Assembly (NCBI RefSeq): GCF_900187885.1
Contig: NZ_FYEK01000025.1
Location: 1-34,947 of the forward strand
Length of the DNA: 34,947 nucleotides
Source: Thermoflexus hugenholtzii JAD2
GTDB lineage: Bacteria; Chloroflexota; Anaerolineae; Thermoflexales; Thermoflexaceae
Direction of reading: 5' to 3'
In this document: positions 19,457 to 27,373 of the stretch, one piece after another
Numbering within the stretch: the stretch's first letter is position 1
Layout: every line of letters begins with the position of its first letter
Made by a program: the position numbers and the translations under genes
The notes under the pieces: generated by a model
What the model saw: the letters and a program-made list of their open reading frames with translations, nothing else
What the model was told of the DNA's origin: nothing
Database searches by the model: none

Positions 19457-20086
19457 TCATCCTTCCGGCTTCTCCTGCGGGCCGGATCCTTCCAACGGGT
19501 TCCCCCCGGTTAACCGCTCCATCAAATCCAGAGCCAGGGAACGAAAGCGATCCTTCAGGCGCTTCGGCTCGAAGGGCCGGACCATCTGGACCGGCCATCG
19601 TTCGGGATCGTCCGGGAATCCCTCGGCCCGGCTCAAGGCCACGGCAAACCCGTAACGGTCAAACCCCGGATCCTTCCGAGCAGCCAGCTCCATCAAATGT
19701 TCCAGGGAATGCTCTTCAAGCAGAAAGTAAAGGTCAACCGCATCCCGAGGTTCTGCACGTCCGTAATAGGCCAGGGTTTTTTCCGCTTTGAGGTCCTCCC
19801 AAGCGTTGACCAGAACCCCGTATTCTGATAGGAGAGGAGGAGCGAATCGAAAGGGAGCATCCAATGCCAGATCCAGACGGATCTCCTCCCCGGCTTTCTC
19901 CAGGAGCATCTCCACGAACGTGGCGAAGCGCCGGATGATTTTCACCCCCCATTCCTTTTCCCGGAATCGCCTTTCCAGCACTTGGGAGAAAGGCCCCACC
20001 AAGCCTTCTTGCGTGGTGAACAGATCCAAATCAAACGAAATCCGATGTCCGAGATAGAACTCCGCCAGGGCCGTTCCGCCCGTCAA
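19457..20086 (-). CDS. AbiEii/AbiGii-type nucleotidyltransferase (toxin-like), unusual TTG start
   Basis: 209 aa from the TTG at 20086. The nucleotidyltransferase core is at the very N-terminus: GGTALAEF, then HRISFDLDLF with the metal-binding Asp pair. Later come IRLDLALDAPF and the family motif AYYGRAEPRDAVDLYFLLEE. AbiEii toxins transfer nucleotides to tRNA or other targets and are held in check by a partner. The TTG overlaps the partner's TGA stop as TTGA, which suggests coupled translation. The same frame upstream encodes a family-like N-terminal helix (LLTPAQKEALILLATLP) with no ATG, GTG or TTG before an in-frame TAATAA (20170-20165), so the true start, or a frameshift, is open. Confidence 0.7.
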   Translation of the reverse strand: MTGGTALAEFYLGHRISFDLDLFTTQEGLVGPFSQVLERRFREKEWGVKIIRRFATFVEMLLEKAGEEIRLDLALDAPFRFAPPLLSEYGVLVNAWEDLKAEKTLAYYGRAEPRDAVDLYFLLEEHSLEHLMELAARKDPGFDRYGFAVALSRAEGFPDDPERWPVQMVRPFEPKRLKDRFRSLALDLMERLTGGNPLEGSGPQEKPEG

Positions 20087-20457
20087 ATAAAAGTGCTCCT
20101 GGTCGGGCAGGGTGGCCAGGAGGATGAGCGCTTCCTTCTGGGCCGGGGTGAGGAGACCTTTACCTTATTAACAAGACCCTTCCTCTCCAGAAACATCTCC
20201 CAGAGGCGGTGGAGCGGAGATGGCAGGTTCAGCTCGTCGAGGATCTCCGCCACCTCCTTCAAGTCCAGCGTCTGGAGGTCCTCCTCCCGGCCGTGAAGGA
20301 GGACCTGGCGGATATACCATTTGCGCTGGAAGGGATCCCGAAGGTCCAGGCGGTCTGTGCTCCAGACCAGGTGGCGCGGGGGCCGTCCGGGCTCCGCGCG
20401 CTCCGCCTCTGCCCCGGATCCTTCGGGAAGCCCCTCCGCAGGTTCTTCGATCCGCAT
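20083..20457 (-). CDS. Antitoxin-like partner of the AbiEii-type protein
   Basis: 124 aa. The protein-like part is residues about 30-98 (VWSTDRLDLRDPFQRKWYIR, then QVLLHGREEDLQTLDLKEV and ILDELNLPSPLHRLWEMFLE). Such short proteins regularly precede AbiEii-type genes and are presumed antitoxins. The last 26 residues (KVSSPRPRRKRSSSW...) are low-complexity and read the other frame of the toxin's N-terminal helix, so the natural product may end earlier or shift frame. The start at 20457 is preceded by GAGAGGG at 4 nt. Confidence 0.6.
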   Translation of the reverse strand: MRIEEPAEGLPEGSGAEAERAEPGRPPRHLVWSTDRLDLRDPFQRKWYIRQVLLHGREEDLQTLDLKEVAEILDELNLPSPLHRLWEMFLERKGLVNKVKVSSPRPRRKRSSSWPPCPTRSTFI

Positions 20458-20548
20458 CAGTCCCTCTCGCGTCGGATTCGAAGGCTGCGCGGCCCTTCTC
20501 TTGATTTTCGCGGATTCAGGGATTTGGGGCCAGCGGTCGCTGTCCATC

Positions 20549-20609
20549 GTAGGACAACTGCTCGCAGTTGTCCTACAAAGCGGCCAGGCCCGACAAAATT
20601 GGGATACAC
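20549..20609. mobile_element. Partial copy of the MITE family
   Basis: A hairpin GTAGGACAACTG / CAGTTGTCCTAC (20549-20576, loop CTCG) is followed by CCGACAAAATTGGGATACAC (20590-20609). This matches the right half and terminal repeat of the element at 4172-4288. No left terminal repeat is recognisable, so the copy is truncated or eroded. It lies in the 214-bp gap between the large regulator (ends at 20672) and the antitoxin-like gene. Confidence 0.55.
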
Positions 20610-20671
20610 CCCTGTCTGGAGGAGGGGGATCCGGTAAGGGGCGCGGGAGGGCGCCGGCCCGGGGCGGCGCT

Positions 20672-23600
20672 TCAGCTTGAAGGGTTCTCCGCCTGAAGCA
20701 GGGGAAGGGAAAGCGAGGGCTCCACACCCAGGTCCTGTCGCATGCGGCGGCGGAAGCGCTCCAGGGTGCGGAGGGCCAGGGCGCGGCGCCCCAGCGTCCA
20801 CCAGGCCTGGACCAGCAGCCCGCAGGCGGCCTCGTGATAGGGGTCCCGTTCCAGGAGGGCCTGAGCCAGGGCGGCCACATCCTCCCAGGCCCCTCGCTCG
20901 GCCAGGAGGCGAGCGGCCTGCTCGGCGGCGTTCAGGTAGAGGGCGAGCAGCCGCTCCCGCTCCGGGGCGGCCCATTCCTCATATCGGCATTCCTCCAGAA
21001 ACTCCCCCTGATACAGGGCCAGCGCCTGGCGGAGCCATCCCAGGGCGAGCTCCGGCTGCTCCGCGACCTGCTGCCGGGCCCGGTCGATCAGGCTCGTGAA
21101 GAGATCCGCGTCGATGTGGAAGGAGGCCTGGGGGTTCAGGCGGAGGAACTCCCCCTCCCGGATCACATAGAACGGCGGCTCCCCGGGCCGCCGGGCGGGC
21201 TCCAGGGCTCGATGGAGCGCGTGGAGGGTCACCCGGAGCTCCAGGGCGGCGCTGGAGGGATCGCGACCCGGCCAGAGGGCCTCCATCACCTCCTCCCGAT
21301 GCACCGGACGCCGGCGGTGGGCGATCAGGAACTGGAGGAGGCGGCGGGCGGGTTTGCGCTCCCATGCCTCCGGCGGGATCTCATACAGCCCCCGCCAGAC
21401 CCGGAAGGGGCCCAGGGTTTGCACGTAGAGGGGCGGATGGCGGCCCCGGCTCCTCTCGGGGACCGCCCAGGGGCCAAAGGGCATCGCGGAGGCGGCGGCC
21501 TGGAGGACCTGCGGGAAGAGGTGCTGCAGGTAAACAGGGAGCAGCCCGGCGGACAGGGCGGCCTGCACCAGCGTCATCCGTGACCCTGCGTCATGGAAGC
21601 CCAGGAAAGGGGTTCCGGTGAGCATGAAATCATAGCCTTCCGCCTGGATGATCTGGAGCGCCTCCTCCAGCCACGGCCGCGCGGCCTCCAGATCTCCCCG
21701 GCGGAGCCACGCCCATGCCCGCCAGAGCCGTCCCAGGGTGCACAGATAACGCTCCCCGCAGCGGAGGCCCATCCGGATTGCCTCTTCCAGCCAGCTCGTG
21801 CCCCGGGGATCCTCGTTCTGGGCGGCCGCGATCCCTTGGGCCAGCCGCATGGCGGCGGCCAGATAGGCATCCCCGGCCTCCTGTAGGATTCGTGCGCCCT
21901 CCTCGGCGTGGGCGTAAGCCAGCCCAGGCCGCCCCTTCATGCCCTCGACCCGGGTGAGGCCGAGATGGGCCTCCGCTTCGAAGCGAGGGACCCGGATCTG
22001 TCGGGCGACCTCTAAGGAGGCCCGATAGGCCTCCTCCGCCCGGCGGAGGTCGTAATCGGGGCCGGAGAGCCAGCCATGGCCCAGGCGGGCCAAGGCAACA
22101 CACTCCACGATCGGCGAGCGGAGCTCCCGGCCCACTCGCAGGCCATGTTCGGCGTAGCGACGGGCCGCTTCCCCTTCCCCGGTCATGGCGCAGATCCAGG
22201 CGAGCAGGACGGTGGCCTCCCGATGGGAACGGGGGATCCGCTGCCGCTCTGGCCCCCAGGGGGCGGTTTGCAGGAGGCCTTCGACGAGAAGACGGGCCTG
22301 GGCCAGCCGGCCCTGACGGATCCGCAGGCGAGGCTCGACATCGGGGAAGAGGGCGCTGGGATCCTGACAGCGCACCCGCTCCAAGAGAAGGTCCGCTCGC
22401 CTCAGTCGTCCGGCGTTCAGCAAGTTCTCCGCCATCAGCCCGAGCAGACGGATCCGCTCGCCCGGATGGGAGCGGGTCCGGCGCCAGGCCTCGCGCAGGA
22501 GGGGGGCGGCTCGGGCGGGTTGGACGGTGTCGAGGAAGACCATGACCTGGCCGATGAGGGCCTGGACCTCGGCGGCGGCGTTGCCCCGGCGGGCGGCCTC
22601 GTGGCGGGCCCGGGCGTAGCCCGTCAGGGCCTCGTCGAAGCGGCTGAGGAGGCGGGCGGCATCAGCCCGGGCGATCCGGAGGCGGGGATGCTCCGCCAGA
22701 ACCGAATCGGGGAGGCGATCCACCCACTCCGCCAGTCGAAGATATCGGCCCTGCCGGATCATACGGTCCGCGAGGGCCTCCAGCTGATCCGCGGCCTCTT
22801 CGAAGGCGCCGGCCATCAGCAGATGGACGATGGCGGCCTCCAGCTCCCCGTGTTGCCCGTAGCAATCGGCCGCCTGTCGGTGGAGCGGCCGCAGATCCCC
22901 CAGGCGGAGCTGGGCCTGGCGTTGCAGGAACTCCTGGAAGAGGTGATGGTAGCGCCAGCGCCCCTCGCCGGCGCTGATCAGGAAAAGCCCCCGTCGCTCC
23001 AGCTGGGGAAGCAGGCGTCCGGCCTCCGGGTCCTCCAACAGGGCTGTGCAGACGGATGGAGTCAGCTCGTGGAGGATGCTGGTTCGCAGCAGGAAGCGCT
23101 GGACCGGCTCGGGCTGGCGGGTCAGCACCTCCTCGGCCAGATACGCGAAGAGATCGGGCAGGGCCTCCGGCAGGCGATCGAGCAGGGTTTCCATCGCCTG
23201 GGGCCCACTCTCCCGCAGGTGGTGCAGGATCATCCACAACGCGATGATCCAGCCCTCGGTCTCCTCGGCCAGCCGGCGCGCGGCCTCCGGGCTCAGGGGA
23301 AGCCCCTGGGCGGCGAATAGCTCCTGCACCTCCTCCGGGGTGAAGGCGAGATCGGCGGTGGTGATCTCCCGGAGCTCTCCGTGCGCCCGGGCCCGCGCGC
23401 TGCCCCGCAGCTCCGGATCGTGCCGGGTGATGAGGACCAAGTGAAGGGCCGGAGGGATCTGCTCCAGCCAGCGCTCAAGCAGCGCACGGATCTCCGAGCT
23501 GTCCGCAAGATGATAGTCATCCAGGACCAGGACAGTCTCCCGGGAGAGGCGATCCACCAGATCGTTGGCCAGGGCATCGAGGGCCGCGAAGCCCCCGGGC

Positions 23601-23914
23601 TCGTGGAGTCGTTCGGCCGCGGAGCGACCCAGCCGGGGGTCTAGGGACTGGAAGGCGTAAATCCAGTGGGCGAGGAAGCGCTGGGGATCGCGATCGGCTT
23701 CCGTCAGGCTATACCAGAGATAGGGCCAGGGACCATAGCTCAGCGTCTGGGCCACGGCGGTGCTCTTGCCGTAGCCAGGATCCGCCTTCACCACCGCGAC
23801 CGGAGCCTCCAAGGCCTCCCGAAGTCGGGCCTCCACCCGGGGGCGTCGCACCCAGGTGGGTCGGGGGCGAGGCGGGATCAGCCGGCTGCGCGCGATCCGA
23901 TCTTCCAGGGCCAT
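20672..23914 (-). CDS. Large STAND-ATPase / TPR / SARP-type transcriptional regulator
   Basis: 1080 aa. A MalT-like STAND ATPase forms the N-terminal third: Walker A KADPGYGKST at 43-52, Walker B VLVLDDYHLAD near 128-138, and an RHDP sensor-like motif. A long helical TPR-like middle follows. The C-terminus (about 830-1080) holds an OmpR-type winged helix (YVQTLGPFRVWRG, then WERKPARRLLQFLIAHRRRP, VHREEVMEALWPGRD) and a bacterial transcriptional activation domain (FHIDADLFTSLIDRARQ, then LALYQGEFLEECRYEEW), the AfsR/SARP arrangement. Such proteins switch on their targets when ligand and ATP bind. The gene follows the protoglobin, separated by a perfect hairpin, and has no Shine-Dalgarno sequence before its ATG. 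Confidence 0.85.
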   Translation of the reverse strand: MALEDRIARSRLIPPRPRPTWVRRPRVEARLREALEAPVAVVKADPGYGKSTAVAQTLSYGPWPYLWYSLTEADRDPQRFLAHWIYAFQSLDPRLGRSAAERLHEPGGFAALDALANDLVDRLSRETVLVLDDYHLADSSEIRALLERWLEQIPPALHLVLITRHDPELRGSARARAHGELREITTADLAFTPEEVQELFAAQGLPLSPEAARRLAEETEGWIIALWMILHHLRESGPQAMETLLDRLPEALPDLFAYLAEEVLTRQPEPVQRFLLRTSILHELTPSVCTALLEDPEAGRLLPQLERRGLFLISAGEGRWRYHHLFQEFLQRQAQLRLGDLRPLHRQAADCYGQHGELEAAIVHLLMAGAFEEAADQLEALADRMIRQGRYLRLAEWVDRLPDSVLAEHPRLRIARADAARLLSRFDEALTGYARARHEAARRGNAAAEVQALIGQVMVFLDTVQPARAAPLLREAWRRTRSHPGERIRLLGLMAENLLNAGRLRRADLLLERVRCQDPSALFPDVEPRLRIRQGRLAQARLLVEGLLQTAPWGPERQRIPRSHREATVLLAWICAMTGEGEAARRYAEHGLRVGRELRSPIVECVALARLGHGWLSGPDYDLRRAEEAYRASLEVARQIRVPRFEAEAHLGLTRVEGMKGRPGLAYAHAEEGARILQEAGDAYLAAAMRLAQGIAAAQNEDPRGTSWLEEAIRMGLRCGERYLCTLGRLWRAWAWLRRGDLEAARPWLEEALQIIQAEGYDFMLTGTPFLGFHDAGSRMTLVQAALSAGLLPVYLQHLFPQVLQAAASAMPFGPWAVPERSRGRHPPLYVQTLGPFRVWRGLYEIPPEAWERKPARRLLQFLIAHRRRPVHREEVMEALWPGRDPSSAALELRVTLHALHRALEPARRPGEPPFYVIREGEFLRLNPQASFHIDADLFTSLIDRARQQVAEQPELALGWLRQALALYQGEFLEECRYEEWAAPERERLLALYLNAAEQAARLLAERGAWEDVAALAQALLERDPYHEAACGLLVQAWWTLGRRALALRTLERFRRRMRQDLGVEPSLSLPLLQAENPSS

Positions 23915-23923
23915 CGCCGGGGG

Positions 23924-23957
23924 CGTGGCGGGCCCCGGCCCGGCCGGGGCCCGCCAC
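23924..23957 (-). terminator. Perfect 15-bp GC hairpin between protoglobin and SARP genes
   Basis: Arms CGTGGCGGGCCCCGG (23924-23938) and its complement (23944-23957), loop of 5 nt. It starts 9 bp past the protoglobin stop and ends 10 bp before the next ATG, with no T-tract. It could terminate, attenuate, or hide the start of the downstream gene. Confidence 0.5.
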
Positions 23958-23965
23958 GGGATGGA

Positions 23966-24556
23966 TCACCAGTCTCCCTCCCGTGTATAAGGATAGCACC
24001 AGAGGGCCACCTGCATGATGACCGACTTGGTCCAGGCCTGGTGCATCTTCTCCACGTCCTCCGGGGAGTGACCCTTCTTGGCCAGGAAGGGCCGGATGGT
24101 GGACGTGATGGGGTAAATGAAGGCGATGAGGTAGCGCATCGGGATGTGCGGGACGGAGCGGACCCCGTCGGTCTGGTTCTTCTTGGTCCGGTGATGGCGC
24201 AGCCCGATCTCCTGCTGGTAGTTCAGCCAGTCCTGGTCGTAGGGGCGGTTGCAGGTGTCCAGGATCCACTGGCCGAAGCGCCGACGAACGGCCTGGAGGT
24301 AGTTCATGTCGGGCTTCCCATCGGGCCCCGAGAAGTAATAGACCAGGTGCGGCTGAGAGCCCACCCAGCTATACCAGAGGTCCAGGATGTCCTCCACCTG
24401 GTCGGCCAGGACCTCCCCGGCCATCCGCAGGTAGCGGACGTCCTCCTCGGTGAACATGGTGGCCTTCTGGAGATCGGCGAACTCCTCCATGGAGACGGGG
24501 GAACGGGCCGCTTCGGCTGTCCCATAGGTGTAACCGGGGATCGTCTGCACGGACAT
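23966..24556 (-). CDS. Protoglobin (single-domain heme protein)
   Basis: 196 aa, matching the length of archaeal protoglobin (about 195). The N-terminal extension IPGYTYG is typical, followed by globin helices (LADQVEDILDLWYSWVGSQP, then LVYYFSG). The proximal heme His is expected in the F helix at QEIGLRHHRTKKNQTDG (His121, with His122 next to it). Protoglobins bind O2, CO and NO and may detoxify nitrosative species. The start at 24556 has AAAGGAGGT 6 nt upstream. A small palindrome GGATTgAATCC (24580-24590) lies just before it and could be a regulatory site. Placed after MarR, glutaredoxin-like and OsmC genes, it fits a nitrosative or oxidative stress unit. Confidence 0.88.
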   Translation of the reverse strand: MSVQTIPGYTYGTAEAARSPVSMEEFADLQKATMFTEEDVRYLRMAGEVLADQVEDILDLWYSWVGSQPHLVYYFSGPDGKPDMNYLQAVRRRFGQWILDTCNRPYDQDWLNYQQEIGLRHHRTKKNQTDGVRSVPHIPMRYLIAFIYPITSTIRPFLAKKGHSPEDVEKMHQAWTKSVIMQVALWCYPYTREGDW

Positions 24557-24627
24557 GGCGGACCTCCTTTTGGAATTTAGGATTGAATCCGTTAAAGGAG
24601 GAGACCCAGGGCTCCTCCCTTTCCGGC

Positions 24628-24804
24628 TTATGGGATCACGTTCAGTGTGCCGCGCAGGTGGACGTTTTGGGGATGCAGCTGGCACCAGATCGTGAAGGCG
24701 CCGATCTTATCCGCCTTGAAGGTGATGGTTTTCGTCTCCCCGGGCTTGATCACCTCAGAGATCCTCCTGGAAGGGATGGAAACGCGAGGGACGACCGAGC
24801 GTTC
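24628..24804 (-). pseudogene. Truncated cupredoxin (C-terminal half of a copper-binding protein)
   Basis: Reading the minus strand from about 24804 to the TAA at 24628 gives a clear cupredoxin C-terminus: [20 protein letters not shown], then [20 protein letters not shown]. The Cys and the two His (C-X2-H-X4-H) match type-1 copper ligands. The N-terminal half with the first His ligand and any signal peptide are missing; OsmC ends 14 bp upstream. An in-frame GTG at 24753 with AGGAGG 9 nt before it could still yield a 41-residue fragment, but this is probably a deletion remnant. Confidence 0.65.
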
Positions 24805-24817
24805 TCCCCCGCTGCTT

Positions 24818-25243
24818 TCACACCTGCAGGGTGATCTCCACGTTGCCTCGCAGGGCGTTGGAGACCGGGCAGACCTGCTCCGCCTGCTGCGCCAGCTCTT
24901 GCAGGCGATGGCTCTCCAGGCCGGGAGCCTGGGCCTCGACCTGCAGGACCATCCGGGTGATGCGCAGGGCTGCGGGATCCCAGGCGCAGGTGGCGGCCAC
25001 CGTCAATCGTTCCGGCCGGTGGCCGGCTTGGGTCAGGACGTGAGAGAGGGCCATGGCGTAGCAGATGGCGTGGGCCGCGGCGAGCAGCTCCTCCGGGCTG
25101 GTGAGCCCCTGGGGGGCCTCCGCGCGGCTGGAGAAGGTGACCCGCAGGCCGGAAAGGGCTCCGCTTCCGACCTGAAGGGTGCCGCTTCCCGTCCGCAGGT
25201 CTCCTTCCCAGATCACCTGGGCCTTTCGCTCGACGAGGGGCAT
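24818..25243 (-). CDS. OsmC/Ohr-family peroxiredoxin
   Basis: 141 aa, the usual length. Redox cysteines are Cys61 in the helix [16 protein letters not shown] and Cys125 in [16 protein letters not shown]. The family reduces organic hydroperoxides using a dithiol donor in the cytoplasm. The N-terminus ([18 protein letters not shown]) is also OsmC-like. An ideal AAGGAGG lies 6 nt before the ATG. It is 11 bp downstream of the glutaredoxin-like gene, which could supply or regulate thiol reduction. Confidence 0.9.
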   Translation of the reverse strand: MPLVERKAQVIWEGDLRTGSGTLQVGSGALSGLRVTFSSRAEAPQGLTSPEELLAAAHAICYAMALSHVLTQAGHRPERLTVAATCAWDPAALRITRMVLQVEAQAPGLESHRLQELAQQAEQVCPVSNALRGNVEITLQV

Positions 25244-25254
25244 GGCTGGCCTCC

Positions 25255-25557
25255 TTACAATGGGTTCTCGGGGTTCTCGCCGATGGGGATCGCATAGCCG
25301 GCCCGTCGCAGGGCCTCGTCCAGCTGCTCCACGGTGGGCTCCACGATGTAGAAGGCCTCGTCCCCGAACACGATGGTCGGGGTGCTGCGGAAGCCGCGGT
25401 TGAGACGCTCCACGTAGCGGGCGGCCTCCTCATCCTCGTCGATGTTGATCTCGATGAAGGGGATGCCCAGCGCCCGCAGCCGTTCGCGGGCCAGCTCGCT
25501 GTCCTCGCAATCCGGTCGGGCATACATCCGGATGGGCAGGGGACCTCCGTGGGTCAT
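25255..25557 (-). CDS. Glutaredoxin-like protein with CEDS active site
   Basis: 100 aa, thioredoxin fold: strand IRMYARPDCEDSELARERL, then FIEINIDEDEEAARYVERLN and the cis-proline motif STPTIVFGD (Pro60). The active site reads Cys17-Glu-Asp-Ser20, so it keeps only the first Cys, like monothiol glutaredoxins, although the common monothiol motif is CGFS. It may deglutathionylate proteins or act with low-molecular-weight thiols; it cannot work as a dithiol reductase on its own. The start overlaps the MarR stop as ATGA. Confidence 0.75.
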   Translation of the reverse strand: MTHGGPLPIRMYARPDCEDSELARERLRALGIPFIEINIDEDEEAARYVERLNRGFRSTPTIVFGDEAFYIVEPTVEQLDEALRRAGYAIPIGENPENPL

Positions 25558-26183
25558 GCCGGCACCTCCTCACGAGGAGTGAAATCCGGGCACTCGGTAT
25601 AGGTATCCGCATCTGGCAAGGGGGCGTCCATGAAGGCGCAGTGGTGCGGGGCGGCGGGGTTCTCCGGGTGGGCGTAGGGGCGGAAGAAGGCGCAGCCCCA
25701 GCACATCTCATAGACCACCACGTGGCCGCCGGCCGCCAGACGGCGCACGATGTGCTGCAGGGCCCCCTGGAGGGTTTGCTGATTGGGAAGGGGGAGCTCC
25801 GCGATCGCCGCCTCCAGGTCATCCAGCAGGCCCTCCAGATCCGTCACCCGGCGCCGCCCGTTCCCCGTCAGGCGCAGGGTGATGATCCGATGGTCCTCCG
25901 GCCATGGCTCGCGGGCCACCAGGCCCTTGCGCTCCAGGGCGTCGGCCACCTCGCTGGCGGTGGCCAGTGTGGCCTGCAGGCGCCGGGCCAGCCCGCCGAT
26001 GGTGCGCACGCCGGGGCGCGCATAGGCCAGGAAAAGGAGCGCCTGAACCTGGGCCGGGGAGAGGCCGTGGGCCTGGCCGGCCCGGCGCAGCATGAGCTGG
26101 ATGGCCTGGGCGATGCGGTAGAGGGCGATGGCGATCTGCCCGGACATCCACTCCGATCGCACGCGCGGGTTGAAGGGAGACAT
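25554..26183 (-). CDS. MarR-family regulator with a C-terminal four-cysteine tail
   Basis: 209 aa. MarR winged helix at about 20-145 (LMLRRAGQAHGLSPAQVQAL, then IGGLARRLQATLATASEVAD, ALERKGLVAREPWPEDHRI). The C-terminal extension of about 50 aa carries Cys161, Cys164, Cys182 and Cys198 (C-X2-C-X17-C-X15-C), a plausible Fe-S or zinc site that would make the protein a redox or NO sensor. It heads the operon MarR - glutaredoxin-like - OsmC - cupredoxin remnant - protoglobin. The start at 26183 has GGAG 8 nt upstream. A palindrome over the transcription start suggests autorepression. Confidence 0.82.
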   Translation of the reverse strand: MSPFNPRVRSEWMSGQIAIALYRIAQAIQLMLRRAGQAHGLSPAQVQALLFLAYARPGVRTIGGLARRLQATLATASEVADALERKGLVAREPWPEDHRIITLRLTGNGRRRVTDLEGLLDDLEAAIAELPLPNQQTLQGALQHIVRRLAAGGHVVVYEMCWGCAFFRPYAHPENPAAPHHCAFMDAPLPDADTYTECPDFTPREEVPA

Positions 26184-26195
26184 CGGCGTCGCTCC

Positions 26196-26218
26196 ATTAC
26201 TTAGGAGTCCGAAGCAAT
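26196..26218. promoter_or_regulatory. Candidate MarR operator
   Basis: Imperfect inverted repeat ATTACTT (26196-26202) / AAGCAAT (26212-26218), 6 of 7 positions symmetric, 9-nt centre, lying from the -10 box to just past the expected transcription start. MarR-family regulators typically bind such 20-25 bp palindromes overlapping their own promoter. Confidence 0.5.
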
Positions 26219-26245
26219 TATAGCGAGGGCGCGGGGATCTGTCAA
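26217..26245 (-). promoter_or_regulatory. Consensus sigma-70 promoter of the MarR-protoglobin operon
   Basis: TTGACA (26245-26240), a 17-nt spacer and TATAAT (26222-26217) on the minus strand: both boxes match consensus exactly. The expected transcription start is near 26210, with a leader of about 27 nt before the ATG at 26183. So good a promoter suggests strong expression once the repressor leaves. Confidence 0.85.
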
Positions 26246-26478
26246 GGGGGTGGGGGAGCGCGGGGGCCAACCGACGATCCCTCGGTCGCGGACGCTTCGC
26301 CTCGAGGGGGGCGGCCCGGCCCCCGCGCCGCCTCCCTCGGCCCCAGCCGCCGAACCGCGGTGGACCCGTCTTTGTAACCCGGCTGTAACGCCCCCGGAAC
26401 GGCTTTCCAGGAAGATATGGCTCAAAGCCTGGCAGGTGGGCGGCGTTTCCGACAGTCAGGAGGATTCGGAGGGCCGGG

Positions 26479-27357
26479 ATGGATCTGCTGATCCGGTATC
26501 TGGCGGGGGGGCTTTCGGCAGGGGCGCTGTATGGGCTGATGGCCCTGGGGCTGGTGCTGATCTATCGGGCGTCGGAGGTGGTGAACTTCGGCCACGGGGA
26601 TCTGGCGATGGTCAGCACCTTTGCGGCCTACACCCTGTTCCGCGCCCATGCCCCGCTCCCCCTGGCGCTGGGAGGCGCTGTTCTCTTCGGCGCGGCGCTG
26701 GGGGCCCTGGCGGAGCGAGGGCTCCTGCGGCCCGCGCGCCGCCGGCGAGCCACCCCCCTCACCCTGGTGGTTCTCACCCTGGGCCTGGCGCTGGTCCTCA
26801 ACGGGCTGGCGGGTCTGTTATGGGGCCATGAGATCCGCACCTTCCCGGCGCTGGTCTCCGGCCCTCCGCTGCGACTGGGGCCGGCGGTGATCACCCGGGA
26901 GCAGCTCTTCAACCTCGTGGTGGGGTTGTTGCTCGCTTTGGCCCTCTACGCCTTCCTCCGGTTCACCCGCACCGGTCTGGCCCTCCGGGCGGTCACTCAG
27001 AACCCTGAAGTCGCTCGGCTGATGGGCATCCCGGTGGACCGCATCCTGATCCTGGCCTGGGGGGTGGGGGTCGGGCTGGGGGCCATCGCCGGGATCCTGG
27101 CGGCGCCGCTGATCTATTTGGAGCCGAACGCCATGCTGCCCCTCCTGATCAAGGGCTTCGCCGCTGCGGTGTTGGGGGGGATGACCAGCCTGCCCGGCGC
27201 GGTGATCGGCGGGTGGCTCCTGGGGATCCTGGAGAACCTGGCGGCCGGATACATCGCCACCGAGCTCAAGACGCCCCTTGCCTTCGCTCTCATCGTGGCC
27301 GTCCTGGTGGTGCGGCCGGCCGGGCTGTTGGGCCGACCGATCTCTCATCGGGTGTAG
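26479..27357 (+). CDS. livH: Branched-chain amino acid-type ABC permease LivH
   Basis: 292 aa, about eight membrane helices. Typical LivH pieces: LAGGLSAGALYGLMALGLVL, IYRASEVVNFGHGDLAM, the cytoplasmic coupling segment ALRAVTQNPEVARLMGIPVD, and LIKGFAAAVLGGMTSLPGAV. It pairs with the LivM half of the next gene. The 256-bp gap before it, from the MarR promoter on, shows no clear plus-strand promoter. GGAGG lies 6 nt before the ATG. Confidence 0.9.
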   Translation: MDLLIRYLAGGLSAGALYGLMALGLVLIYRASEVVNFGHGDLAMVSTFAAYTLFRAHAPLPLALGGAVLFGAALGALAERGLLRPARRRRATPLTLVVLTLGLALVLNGLAGLLWGHEIRTFPALVSGPPLRLGPAVITREQLFNLVVGLLLALALYAFLRFTRTGLALRAVTQNPEVARLMGIPVDRILILAWGVGVGLGAIAGILAAPLIYLEPNAMLPLLIKGFAAAVLGGMTSLPGAVIGGWLLGILENLAAGYIATELKTPLAFALIVAVLVVRPAGLLGRPISHRV

Positions 27358-27373
27358 CCGGGGAGGGCAGGCA

